In this document: piece after piece, positions 45,301 through 56,629 of the stretch
How positions within the stretch are numbered: position 1 is the first letter of the stretch
How the letters are laid out: every line of letters begins with the position of its first letter
Assembly: GCA_947000775.1 (NCBI GenBank)
Contig: CAMQGK010000567.1
Location: 6,757,501 to 6,821,500 of the forward strand
Origin: Pterois miles
Lineage: Eukaryota; Chordata; Actinopteri; Perciformes; Scorpaenidae
Direction of reading: 5' to 3'
Length of the DNA stretch: 64,000 bases
The notes under the pieces: generated by a model
What the model saw: only the letters and a program-made list of their open reading frames with translations
Databases searched by the model: none
What the model was told of the DNA's origin: nothing
Position numbers and translations under genes: made by a program

Positions 45301-45932
45301 GGAGGTTCTTCTTGGTGCTTGCGTTTTATGAAAAGGCGTAATCTCTTCATGCACACTAAAACGACCATCTCGCAGCAACTGTCAGAGGATTACGAAGAAA
45401 AGCTAGACATTTTCCGCAACTACTCCAAAGACAAGATCACAGAAACTAAGATCCAACCAGAACACATCACCAACATGGAAGAGTACTTAAAGTGTACATT
45501 TTATTATATTCCCGTCCAAGAGTCGGAAATACAGTGCGCAGAAGAAACCGTGGAAGACGACGTTAAAGATGCCGACTGGTTTCCAGGAAGTGAGGACATG
45601 GCACCGGAGACGGAGGAGGATGACGAAGAAGAGGTGGTGGCTGGAAATGGAGGAGATGCTGTGGACTCGGGAGATGTGAGTGAAGAGGAGGAGACGAAAG
45701 ACGAGGATATGTGTGTTGCTGATAGCGAGGAAGACGACAGCTTTCCTGAAGGTAAAGTTTCCTGCAGGGCTCATCATCTGAAATTCACATTAGCATGCTA
45801 GGCTTCTTAGTGTTTACCCGTGCGAATATCACTCTTCCTCTTTCAGAAACAGAGACAAAAGTGATCATTTTAGCACCCAAGAAATGTGTGTTGCAGAGGG
45901 ACGTCAGAGTTGTCATCGAAAGGCTTCCGGGG
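42318..45932 (+). CDS. SP100-type SAND-domain protein with acidic tracts (second SAND gene)
   Basis: Exons: 42318-42522, 42624-42686, 42814-42947, 43033-43086, 43177-43225, 45521-45751, 45847-45932; every junction keeps phase. Exon 1 encodes MERKRIWSRLLSDEEEEDMD followed by a Lys/Arg patch and a poly-Glu run. Exons 2-4 form a SAND domain: SVTCGNKKGMLHVDKFKRG, CWFSPRGFENFGGKASSKKW, GFLTTKGFRKRGSE. SKKWKMS occupies the KDWK DNA-contact position. Exon 6 is strongly acidic (AEETVEDDVKDADWFPGSED). Exon 7 reads ETETKVIILAPKKCVLQRDV and is not recognised. There is no HSR, PHD or bromodomain in these exons. The SAND resembles that of the SP100-like gene at 10888-25587, so the two may be locally duplicated paralogues (inference). 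The intron before exon 6 contains a SINE and a pogo fragment that runs right up to the acceptor. Probably a nuclear, chromatin-associated factor. Confidence 0.72.
43440..43735 (+). mobile_element. SINE/LINE-3' fragment, opposite orientation to 12840
   Basis: GTGTGGAGTTTGCATATTCT, GTGCTCCAGTTTCCTCCCAT, GGTGTACCCCGCCTTCACC. It lies in the intron before the acidic exon of the second SAND gene. Confidence 0.6.
43770..44095 (+). mobile_element. tRNA-derived SINE, second family, copy 1
   Basis: The head GGGCGGCTGTGGCTCAGAGG (A box) is followed by a disturbed B box, then GTCCTTGAGCAAGACACTTC and the tail GTAAAGCGCTTTGAGAGGTC. It is full length or nearly so. Confidence 0.8.
44612..45517 (+). mobile_element. 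5' fragment of a pogo-type (Tc1/mariner superfamily) element
   Basis: The left end reads CCGTATTTTCCAGACTGTAA after a TA, as in fish pogo elements. The coding part starts at ATG 44971 (MARLTRHAYQAGFKLKAISH) with a Brinker-type helix-turn-helix, then a CENPB-type HTH (FRGGSSWCLRFMKRRNL) and ends at NMEEYLKCTFYYIPV. That is where the first catalytic Asp block of the DDE domain would begin. The rest of the transposase and the right end are absent. The frame is open throughout and reads on into the acidic SAND-gene exon at 45521. Confidence 0.85.
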
Positions 45933-46559
45933 GTAAGATGTAAAGACACTGCGGAGTTGGTCCTTTGTTTTTATTTTAACAATTTAAAGTGAAATGCATC
46001 AATCTGGTGCACTTTGAGAGCAAAATTACAAGGCCAGAACTATGAAGAACTTGGGGCTCGAGTAAACAATTTACCCATAACGTACTGTATTTAAATAGAC
46101 GACTCTTCCTCGTCCTCCCACTTTACAAAAGTGAAGCCAAAATATCCCAAATACGGGAGCCGCCATCTTGAGATTCTGACGTCATTTTATACGGGAGTCT
46201 GCGCAGTAGCGATCCATCCTCTATCTACAGTTGAACTAGTTACCTAGTTAAATACATTCATCTTTAATCTAAAATATTTTCAGTATTTGATTTAAAGGTA
46301 TCTTAACAACATGAAATCATGTTATGTCCTGTCACCGCTAAGCTAACATAGTTAGCTTTTAGCAGGACTAGCTTGTGTGTTCTCTGTTATGATGTAAGAT
46401 TTATCTGTTGTCTTATTATATGGTAGCTTAGAACATGCTCAGTTACGAAGATTTTGGAGCATCAAAATTTGATTTCTTTCAAAGCCTACATTTCATATAT
46501 TTTCTCGGAAAACTCTGCAAACCGAGTATGCCAGGGCAACTGAGTTATCGGAGTAACTT

Positions 46560-46735
46560 TTAGTACTTAGATCAGATCCTGATGGGCAAAGTTGGCACAT
46601 TAGCAGCTTCTGCCATCAGTGTGAATGTGTGAATGTGACATGTAGTGTGAAGTGCTTTGAGTCATAAGAAGACAAGAAAAGTGCTGAATAAATGCATATG
46701 CACAAATGCACATGCACAAGTCTATTTACCATTTA
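46560..46735 (+). mobile_element. tRNA-derived SINE, second family, 3' fragment
   Basis: Matches only the tail of the 43770 copy: TTAGATCAGATCCTGATGGG, GCAAAGTTGGCACATTAGCA, GTGAAGTGCTTTGAGTC. Confidence 0.7.
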
Positions 46736-46923
46736 ACGTTTGATAGTGGATACCTTGTATGCAACAGCTCCAGATCTCTATAAAGAAAACAGGAGTAATG
46801 TCAGACATACTCTCAGCTGCACATATGAACTATAATACTCTTCATACTGAACTCTGCTGGTGATGATATCACTTAGTACCATTGAATAGTGCTCTGATGA
46901 TTCTGTCTGTGCTCTAATTTCAG

Positions 46924-49900
46924 GCCAGAAGACATTCTCAGTCCAATAAAACAGAGCATCCACCACAAGGTTTGTATTAATGTAATAACGCTCACGCTCC
47001 ATTTCACCCTCACTTGTGAACAAGACCCAGAGATACACTCCTGATCAAAATCTTAAGACCAGTTAAAAAATTGCAAGAATTTACGTTTTGCACTGTTGTA
47101 TCTTAAGAAGGTTCTAAGTAGAGTTTCAAAATGCAAAAAGAAGAAATGAGAGCAAGAGACTAAATGTTTTGAGCAGGCAATTTATTGAAAAGAACAATTT
47201 AACTAAAATAGGCTGTTCATCAGCTGATCAAAAGTTTAAGACAATAGCTCAAAAAAACCCTAAAACAGAAATTAAAGTCTCAAAAACAGACTCAGTAATG
47301 AGTAGCTCCACCATTATTGTTGATCACTTCAAAAATTCGTGTTGGCATGCTTGATGTAAGTGTTTCCAAAAGGCTTGTAGGAATGTTGCTCCAAGTGGTG
47401 AAGATGGCTTCACGAAGGGCATCCACTGTCTGGAACTGATGTCCATTTTTGTAAACTTCCCTTGCCATCCATCCCCAAATGTTCTCAATTGGATTTAGAT
47501 CAGGGGAACATGCAGGATGATCCAAAACAGTGATGTTATTCTCCTGAAAAAAATCCTTTGTCAGACGGGCATTGTGAATTGCAGCATTGTCCTGCTGAAA
47601 AACCCAGTCATCACCACACAGACGAGGGCCCTCAGTCATGAGGGATGCCCGCTGCAACATCTCCACGTAGCCAGCTGCTGTTTGACGCCCCTGCACAACC
47701 TGGAGCTCCATTGTTCCATTGAAGGAAAAAGCACCCCAGATCACGATGGCGCCCCCTCCGCTGTGCCGTGTTGAAAAAATCTCAGGTGGCATCTCCTTGT
47801 CATGCCAGTAGCGTTGGAAGCCATCAGGACCATCAAGGTTAAATTTTTTCTCATCAGAGAATAAAACTTTCTTCCAACTTTGAACGTCCCATGTTTGGTG
47901 CTCCCTTGCAAAGGCCAAACGGGCAATTTTGTGGCGTTGAAGGAGACGTGGCCTTTGAAGACGTTTTTTGTTTTTGAAGCCGTTCCTTTGCAGATGCCGT
48001 CTGATGGTTATTGGGCTGCAGTCAGCACCAGTAATGGCCTTAATTTGGGATGAGGATCGTCCCGTGTCTTGACGGACAGCCATTCGGATCCTCCGGCTCA
48101 GTGCCGGTGAGATTTTTTTGGGTCTACCACTTGATTTTTTTGTTCCATAAACCTCAGGATCTTTTAAGAAATGCAAAATGACTGTCTTACTGCGTCCAAC
48201 CTCAGCAGCGATGGCACGCTGTGAGAGGCCTTGTCTATGCAGCTCAACAATCCTGCCACGTTCGAAGGCAGTGAGTTTTTTTTGCTTTTCCCATCAAGAG
48301 GTCTTGACAGTGTGATTACTTGACAGAAAATGACATGGAATCCAAATTTTTGCACAGATTTGGGCTTTTAAAGGATGTGGTCTTAAACTTTTGATCAGCT
48401 GATGAACAGCCCATTTCAGTTAAATTGTTCTTTTCAATAAATTGCCTGCTCAAAACATTTAGTCTCTTGTTCCCATTTCTTCTTTTTGCATTTTGAAACT
48501 CTACTTAGAACCTTCTTAAGATACAACAGTGCAAAATACAAATTCTTGCAATTTTTAACTGGTCTTAAGATTTTGATCAGGAGTGTATGTAAACTCATTC
48601 ATTTGGGGCTTTGACCCGCTCCCAACCCAGAGGGACCAGTCCCCCATTTTCTAGCAGAGAACCGTGGCCTCAGATTTGAAGGTACTGACTCATCTCGACC
48701 GCTGCAAACCATCCCAGCGTGTGTTGGAATCAGTCTTCTTCAGTTTGATGGCCGGTGTCCACAACTTGTTCTTAGGTTGCCCAGCCACAACTCCTAGCAG
48801 CCACCTCCACAATGGAGGTTTTGAACATGTAGTCCATGTCCCCAACCTCCTCCCCGGGATGCACAAAAAGTCATCTGGAGGTGGGTGTTGAAGTCCTCAT
48901 GGACAAGGGGCCTCACCCACTACATGTTTGGGTTTACTAGGTCTGCAGCCTCCCCTGCCATCTGATCCACCTCACCGCCAGGTGGTGATCAGTTAATAGC
49001 TCTGCTCGACCCCAATCTGATGATACAACCACAATGTCTTTCATTGATCTTCACCCCAGGGTGTTCTAAGTTCACTTATGAAACTCCCTATGCTCCAATA
49101 TCAGGCTGATCCAAGAAAACCCGGTTTCCCTGTTCTGGGCGAGGCGCTGCAGCTCCTGTTTTGCCGATTGCCCTGACAGCACAGCTCCCAGAGTCACAGA
49201 GTCACACAAACCACTCCACCACTTAAAGGTGGTGATTAAATCAGTTGAATTAATTTGTGGGGTGATGCTCATACCTTAATGTATTTGTCCCTCATGCACT
49301 GCTTGTTGATCCCATTGTAATCTCAAGATGTGTCAGTATGCACTTCAATATGTTGACAGACCAAATGCAGGAAAGCTATTTCCACAGTAATTTGGGTGAT
49401 TCTGTTCTGTAACCTCATTTTGTTTGTGAGCAGACAGTTGTTGTATGGCACTGGATGAGGATACGCACAGTGGAGAAAGGGAGCACGGCGGGTCAGCAGT
49501 AGTCGACCTCGTTGATCCCTCTCAGTCTGACCCACCCATAGGTGGAGGCATCAAGGAAGAAAATGGAGAAGAGGTCACACAAATTAATGAAAGAAAAGAA
49601 GATGGACAGAGTGAAATCAAAACTGAAACACCTCTATGTGCACCAGCTGACTCGGCCCCCAGACAACAAATCCCGATTGAAACTGTAGACACTGGATCAA
49701 CCAGCAGTCCCACTGTCAACCTCAGTACCTCCTCTGTTCAGGGAGCAGGAAATAACAGAGGTGATGCCTTGAACACAGCACCCATTCTGAGAGCAATTAA
49801 AGAAGAAAGCATAGAGATAATAAGTAAGTTTCAGAAACCATAAGAGTCACCAAAAGTCATTTCAATTGTTTGTGCAACTCAAATTTAAATGTTTCATTCC

Positions 49901-50338
49901 TACTTTCTGTCCAGGTGGAGGCCCTCCCACTCAACCACTAAGTGTGCTGGTTAACGTTGAATGTAACAACCCAGATGCCACCACTCCTGGCCCCGACGCT
50001 GCACAGTTACAAGGGATAAAGCTCGAAACGACGTAAGGTCTAACTGGCACGTTATTGGGATAAACAAAGATGCTCATTTACACGCAAGGATGTAGAATAT
50101 ATATATATATATATTTCCTTCCACAGGGTTCCCCACGCCTCAGGGAGCACTCAGCACTCCGACGTGGAGGAGCGTCCGATCTTCACCTCCTGTAATCTGG
50201 ATACATTGGACCTTGACCAGCTGAAGAGAGAGAAAATAAAAATGCAACTAAAAGTCTTGAAACTGCAAGATGAATACTACACTCTGAAAATAAAGGAACA
50301 TAAAAAAAAATACAATTTCACTGGAGCAAGCTTTCATG
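46924..50338 (+). CDS. Probable continuation: SUMO-motif-rich linker and coiled-coil exons
   Basis: Exons read as 46924-46969, 49434-49823, 49915-50032 and 50127-50338, all phase-compatible with each other and with the exon ending at 45932 (phase 0). The 390-base exon is Glu/Ser/Thr-rich. Across the exons are four psi-K-x-E matches (IKEE, IKTE, IKEE, IKLE). The last exon encodes LDTLDLDQLKREKIKMQLK and a leucine-rich coiled coil like the C-termini of many fish Myb/SANT-like factors. It ends at a GTAAGA donor, so a terminal exon is missing or unrecognised. Alternatively this is a separate gene starting at ATG 49445. A Tc1 element (47036-48585) and LINE debris lie in the large intron. Exon 46924-46969 is the weakest link. 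Confidence 0.5.
47036..48585 (-). mobile_element. Tc1/mariner element, copy 2 (reverse orientation)
   Basis: It has the same inverted termini as copy 1 (CACTCCTGATCAAAATC on both ends) and TA duplications at 47034-47035 and 48586-48587. It is 1550 bp, full length relative to copy 1, and sits in the intron of the second SAND gene. Confidence 0.95.
47292..48176 (-). CDS. Tc1 transposase, 294-residue open frame
   Basis: It starts at MHFLKDPEVYGTKKSSGRPK and ends INNNGGATHY with TGA. HTH-like DNA-binding segments precede the DD34E core (FSDEKKFNLDG, QQDNAAIHNA, SPDLNPIENIW). It is about 40 residues shorter than usual for Tc1 because the first helix-turn-helix is encoded upstream in this frame but without an in-frame ATG. 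Activity is therefore doubtful although the core looks intact. It differs from copy 1 at only a handful of residues (for example IVIWGAF versus IMIWGAF). Confidence 0.85.
   Translation of the reverse strand: MHFLKDPEVYGTKKSSGRPKKISPALSRRIRMAVRQDTGRSSSQIKAITGADCSPITIRRHLQRNGFKNKKRLQRPRLLQRHKIARLAFAREHQTWDVQSWKKVLFSDEKKFNLDGPDGFQRYWHDKEMPPEIFSTRHSGGGAIVIWGAFSFNGTMELQVVQGRQTAAGYVEMLQRASLMTEGPRLCGDDWVFQQDNAAIHNARLTKDFFQENNITVLDHPACSPDLNPIENIWGWMAREVYKNGHQFQTVDALREAIFTTWSNIPTSLLETLTSSMPTRIFEVINNNGGATHY
48600..49080 (-). mobile_element. Degenerate non-LTR retrotransposon segment
   Basis: Nucleotide phrases such as GGCCTCACCCACTACATGTT, TTTGGGTTTACTAGGTCTG and ACCGCCAGGTGGTGATCAG match what I know of fish LINE ORF2 regions read in reverse. 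No intact frame remains. It lies directly beside Tc1 copy 2. Confidence 0.5.
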
Positions 50339-50397
50339 GTAAGAATTGCTGCACATTACATTATTATCAACATATAACATGCATGTGTATATACTGT

Positions 50398-51025
50398 ATT
50401 AGGGCTGTCAAATTTATTCATTTTAACACCACTAATTTCTTAAATGCAGTGACGAAACATGCAGTTTTTAAATGGGTTCTACGGGTGCTCACGAGTCTCC
50501 CATTTACAGCCCACTTGATGATAATCACAATCACAGGGGCAAGTCACTGACAGCTGTTGTTGCCTGTTGGGCTGCAGTTTACCATGTTATGATTTAAGCA
50601 TATTTTTATGCTAAATGCAGAACCTTTGAGGGTTTCTGGACAATATTTGTCATTGTTCTATGTTAATTGATTTCTAGTAATAAATATATACATATATTTG
50701 CATAAAGTAGCATATTTGCCCACGTTGATAAGAGTATTTAAATACTTGACAAATCTCCCTTTAAGGTACATTTTGAACAGAAAAATGGGCGATTATATTC
50801 TAATATTTGTCATTGTTTTGTGTTGATTGATTTTGCAATCATAACTGTATACATACATTTGCATAAAGCAGCATATTTAAGAGTAAGAGTATCAAATACA
50901 TGACAAATCTCTCTTTAAGGTACATTTTGATCAGATAATGTGCAATGAATTTGTGATTAATCATGATTAACTATGGAAAATCGTGAGATTAATTAAAAAA
51001 TATTTTAATCGATTGACAGCCTTAG
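50398..51025 (-). repeat. Repeat family C, copy 2 (reverse)
   Basis: Same family in reverse: GGGCTGTCAAATTTATTCAT at one end and AATCGATTGACAGCC at the other, partly duplicated internally (two copies of the AAATCTC(C/T)CTTTAAGGTA block). It directly precedes the AT microsatellite. Confidence 0.75.
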
Positions 51026-51028
51026 TAT

Positions 51029-51567
<539 letters not shown>

Positions 51568-52883
51568 ACAAGTTGGAAAATAGGATAATGCTAATCACTC
51601 AGGGATCACTGAGGGTGTTTACCGCTCTATCCAGAATGATGAGACAAAAATGAGGTACATGAGGTTAAATACTTGTCAAAAACTGCAACAAACTGAAACA
51701 AACAAAACAACCACTTTAGAACTGAATCAAATTTTGGTTTCAAGTGACTGACAGTGACATCGTGTGTGTTTCCTTTTGAAAACTGGAAGCAAGACACCCA
51801 AGCAAGTGGTGGGTTGTTAAGCAGTCCCAGCACACCCTTATCTAAAATGTGTGTGCATGTGTTTGCCTGAACACCATCTGCTAGCAACTACTTCAGTCAT
51901 GCTGAGACTGTGGATCTGAGGTTAGGTCAGCTGTGTAAATGTCCCAAAATCTGGCTGGACGTTTGACCATGAAAGGCGTTTTCTCCCTTTCTTAAGGAGT
52001 GAAAACAAAAATAATGTCATCATTTTATCCTATGGGATATTTCCATGAAATTGTCATAATTAGCATATGAATTATTGAGCTCATTTATTCATCACTGGGT
52101 CCAAGTGGACGTTTGTGACAGTTTTGAAGTCGTTCTTGAGATATTGCTTTTATGAGAATGGTCCGGGCGGCCACAGCGGTCAGTGGCGTGGAAGCCTAAA
52201 AAAGACGGTACATGTACCAGCCATAGATTGAACATAAAGATGGTACCAACATGATTAAAGAAGTACACATCAAATAGCATTTTGACGTCTATAAGAAAAA
52301 TAAATATTATTTTTTTTTTTTGTAAAATTTGAGCAGACGCACCCTAAAATTAGATGAAAACAAAATCTTAAAATGACAAATGGACAACGAAAACAAACGA
52401 TGGGCACTGAATTTGAAAAACAAAACAGAATGTTTTAATCAAATCATGCATTTATGAGAAGACCGGACTCATCATGTGCTCGCAGTAATGAACAGGATAG
52501 TTTAAACAACTTCCATGACAACGACCGGTCAACCAACCAACCAGACGCTCGTAGCTCTCGATGCTTTGTCATTTCTTCTGCATGCACCGATAGAAAGAAA
52601 CTTTGTGGAAAAGCAGCATTTGTGAAATATTTTAAATCCACCGTGAACTTTTTTAATGATAATGTACATCTGCCATACTTTATTTCCACTTGTAAGGTAA
52701 CGATATCCTTGTTCTTGGTTGGCTCCTGTTAATATCTGTAGATTGAATCTTTAAATCGTATTTGTGCAGGATGTAAACAAGGCGAATAGAAAACTGCTGT
52801 CAGTCATTTGGTAACTAAAGGGCACAAATATAGTCGGAGGGCAATATCTAGTAAGTATAAGTGCAAAAGTCTCAAAAACAATA

Positions 52884-52889
52884 TTTATT
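52884..52889 (-). promoter_or_regulatory. Candidate polyadenylation signal of ccdc97
   Basis: TTTATT on the plus strand, i.e. AATAAA on the minus strand, about 73 bases past the ccdc97 stop. Confidence 0.5.
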
Positions 52890-52961
52890 ACCATATCAAT
52901 GTTTTCTACATATGTATTTACAGATCAAAGTATTTAACAGTTGTTACTACTAATACAGCTG

Positions 52962-55900
52962 CTACTCTGTCATATGTTCTTCCTCTTCATCGTTTTCCAC
53001 CTCTTCCTCCTCCTCGTCATCTTCATCAAAGTATTTATCCTCTGCATCTCTGCTGACTATGTCCAAGTTGTCGTAGTCTGGGTTCTCGTCCACCTCACTG
53101 TAATGGACACAAACACTTAGAATACACACTTAAAAAGTCTGGTAACTTGTTCTGGAGATAACATTAGAATTAAGTCACTATTAGTTAGCTACTGTGTAGT
53201 CTCTTCAATACACCTGCGTCTGCAATGTGTTTACATTTGAAAATTGCCACTAATAACAGAAAACTACTTACTAGAGCTGTCAATCAATTGAAATGGTTAA
53301 TCGCCCATTTTTCTGTTCAAAATGTACCTTAAAGGGAGATTTGTCAAGTATTTAAATACTCTTATCAACGTGGGCAAATATGCTACTTTATGCAAATATA
53401 TGTATATATTTATTACTAGAAATCAATTAACATAGAACAATGACAAATATTGTCCAGAAACACTCACAGGTCCTGCATTTAGCATAAAAAATATGCTCAA
53501 ATCATAACATGGTAAACTGCAGCCCAACAGGCAACAACAGCTGTCAGTGTGTCAGTGTGCTGACTTGACTATGACTTGATCCAAACTGTATGTGATTATC
53601 ATAAAGTGATCATGTCTGTAAAGAGACTTGTTAGTACCCAGAGAACCCATTTACATTCACATATCTGGAGGTCAGAGGTCAAGGGACCCCTTTGAAAATG
53701 GACATGTTTGTCCTCACCAAAATCTAAGTAAGTTTGGAGCGTTATTTAACCTCCTCAATGAGAAGCCAAAAGGCTAAAATTGAGCCAGCTACAACCTAAA
53801 ATCGCAAGTTGCATTAAAGAAATTAATGGTGTTAAAAGAAATTTGTTACTATAGTTACTGTTTCAGTGAAAAATTGAATCTCTGTTATCAGCATCTTAAT
53901 ATCTACAAATCTCACATTTCCCTATCTAATCCTCTTTTTGTTGTTGTTTTAAAGCCCCAAACATCCTGATCAGCACTCTGATATTTATATTTGTAGTGAT
54001 ACTGGTGTCCTGACCTGTAGTTGAAATCCTTGTCTTTTCCATCTAGGAAGCGCTGGTGCATCTGACTGATGAACTCCTCCCTGAGCAGAGCTTTCTCCTC
54101 TGGGGTGGGCTCCCATCTCTGCTGCTGGTCAGCATCATCTACAGGAGAAACAAAGAGAGAGACACATGACTGGCAGAACAGAGAGGGAAGCAGTCAGAGT
54201 AAACAACGGGGGAAAAAAAGAACAGAGACCTCCTTTGTCTCATCACTTCAATCCATGAGAGCACAAGAAGTACATTAATTTATAACTTCTCACCTTCGTC
54301 CTCATCCTCTTCCTCCTCCTCCCGTGCTCCCTCCTCTCTCTCCTGCTCCTCCTGCAGCCGATTCTGGATGAGACGCTCCTGGTAGGAGTTGAGGAGGAGG
54401 TGGGCGAGCCCTCCTGTGCCTCGGGCTGGCGCCCCTGGTCCCCCTTGTGCGTCGGTCAGCATGGCCTCCTGGGAGCGTTCCAGCACCTAAAACATTCAGA
54501 ACTTACTAAAAAGCACAAACTTAACTCCAAGAAACTGCCTAAAATGAACTGGAAATGAAAACTGTATCATGCTCTCACCTCCTCATCAGTCAGGTACTGG
54601 CCAATATATTGTTCATACAGCAGCGGCTCCCTCATCCTCATCTGTTCCTCACTGAAATACTCGCCCTCTAGAAGAGGAGGTGGAGCAGAGGAACAGAGGG
54701 ATGGCAAGGTAGGAAGTAATGTAAAATGAGTTTGCATGAGTCTTAATGAGAGAGCCTGGACAATTCTTGTGCTAAAGAACTTAACTCTTAACTGATATGA
54801 GTCAATATATTCTTTGTTTCAATTGACCAAAAGAAAAAAAAAAAAAGCCCCTACCCCTCTGCAGGGCCCTGAGGGCGGCGTAGCGCTGGTTTCGAACCCT
54901 TGTTCTGTTAGTGAAGGCTGCAGCTCGTCTCTGTATCACATTGCTGTAGTGAAGAGCTCGTGGATCTGAGCTGACGTGGGCAAATGCTGACAGGTCCTGG
55001 GGCTTGAGGCAGGCCTAGAAATGGAAGAGGTAGGTTATCACTAAAAATGTGTTGTATGTACGCTTAAATACCTTTTGCCAAATGATGACTACTGTGCCTC
55101 TTGGGGCAAGTTTGTGAGTTATGGTGTTGGGCTATATAAATAAAGTTTTATCAAACAATTTCAACAAACACTTATAAGGCGTAGGCAGAATGTTGTTTGC
55201 ATCATTGGGCAAAAAAATCCATAACAACCCTTCAGCATGTTGTAATTCAAGTGTTGTGAGAGAAACCAGCATTCTGCACCTTGTCATGGCTTTCAGGCTT
55301 TAAAAATATCTAGACCATGATGGGAGACTTTGGCCAAGCACCAGTCATTTCAGAGAGTGTTCCTATTGGCTGTTCATTCAACACAGGCAGCTGTCAATTA
55401 CTTGCAAACTCAAATCAAATGGTCAAACTAGGCACTAATGACTATTTCTCGCCTCAAGTGTTTACAGAAACATCTTGTAGTTATTGTATAACTGTAAAGT
55501 AACAGTTACAGTAACAGATTATTGATTCATATTTGATCAACGCTGGCTAGTTTGACAGTTTGATCGGAGTTTTTCAGTGATAGACAGCTGCTCAGAGACA
55601 GCAGGCTCCAGCTAGGCTCTGACAGAGGATACAGAGGCACATTTTTTTCAGATTACCTGCCTCATGCACTGTTGTCGGGACATAGTGATTGTTTTGTAAA
55701 AATAGATTTTTAAATCACTATAAATGTGCCATTTCTACTCACTGCTGCTTTAAACTGAGGGTGTTTTTCAAGTGTATTTGTTTGTCATCCACAACTAGTC
55801 TTCATGTTAGCCTGGGAACCGCCTGCGTCAGCTGCTGCCCAGGACATATAGTGTATACACAACAGTATGGTAAATGGTAAATGGACTTGCAGTTATATAG

Positions 55901-56629
55901 CACTTTTCTAGTCTTCTGACCACTCAGCACTTTACACTGCATGTCACATTCACCCATTCAAACACTGATGGTGCCAACTTTGCCCATCATGATCTAATCT
56001 AAATATCATTCATTTCATTCACTATGCTATGCATTCGGGAGCAATTTGGGGTTAAGTGTCTTGCCCAAGAACACATCGACATGTGACCGGAGCAGCCGGG
56101 GATCGAACCACCAACCTTCCGATTAGTGGACGACCTGTTCACAGCCGCCCCAGTATGTGGGTAAATAAACAGATAAACACTTTGAGCTGTGTACACGTAC
56201 ATGGTACCTCTCCAGGAACACCAGCGGTCTGCTCCTGTACTGCTGCAGCAGCTCATCTCTGCGCTGCTGGAGGGTCAGTTCAGCCTCTCCTTTCTGCTGG
56301 CTCTTCACCAGGCTTCCACTCATGGCTACGGCCTCCACCATGTCACTCACACAAATGGACTCCGCCTGGCTCACGCACTGTGTGATAAGCAGACAGTAAA
56401 GCACAAAGATTATGTAGTGTCCGGATATTTTGCATTGCAAACAAAACCGAGCTAACGCTGCTGATGGTCTCACCTCGGTGTCTTGTCGCGGCTGCTGGGT
56501 CTCTGTCGGGCGCTGAAAGTCGCATGTCAGGGACCGTGTCACCGGTTCTTCTGGTAATTCATTTTTCTCTACGCTTTCACACAAACTCGGTTGTGTTTTA
56601 GCTGGAGGCTCGACGATTTCACCCCACAT
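52962..56629 (-). CDS. ccdc97: Coiled-coil domain-containing protein 97 (CCDC97)
   Basis: Seven exons on the minus strand: 56474-56629 (ATG, MWGEIVEPPAKTQPSLCESV), 56201-56377, 54855-55014, 54579-54667, 54294-54486, 54015-54138, 52962-53097 (TAG). All junctions keep phase; 344 residues, the usual family length. Signature blocks: RPLVFLERYHACLKPQDLSA, NQRYAALRALQRE, GEYFSEEQMRMREPLLYEQY, EFISQMHQRFLDGKDKDFNY and VDENPDYDNLDIVSRDAE, with an acidic Glu/Asp-rich C-terminus. Exon 2 must use the donor GTACGT at 56200; the nearer GTACCA would break the frame. CCDC97 is a nuclear protein reported with the SF3b part of the spliceosome (family knowledge). Intron 2 carries a tRNA-derived SINE (55862-56155) and a MITE (55178-55755); the last intron carries a further MITE (53272-53845). 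Confidence 0.95.
53272..53845 (+). repeat. Repeat family C, copy 3
   Basis: GAGCTGTCAATCAATTG, CTTAAAGGGAGATTTGTCAA, GAGGTCAAGGGACCCCTTTG, ending near the motif TTAATGGTGTTAAAAG. It lies in the last ccdc97 intron. Confidence 0.75.
55178..55755 (+). repeat. Repeat family A, copy 5
   Basis: Contains CAGCATGTTGTAATTCAAGT, GAAACATCTTGTAGTTATTG and CTCACTGCTGCTTTAAA. It is in intron 2 of ccdc97. Confidence 0.7.
55862..56155 (-). mobile_element. tRNA-derived SINE, second family, reverse copy
   Basis: Read in reverse: GGGGCGGCTGTGAACAGGTC, B box GGTGGTTCGATCCCC, GGGCAAGACACTTAACCCC, ending in CTAGAAAAGTGCTATATAAC. It ends 45 bp from exon 2 of ccdc97. Confidence 0.8.

Noticed and set aside
49445..49447. 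ATG 49445 as the definite start of a separate gene
   Set aside because: Not excluded, but the exon has a good acceptor and an open in-frame lead, and phases fit upstream exons, so continuation is preferred.
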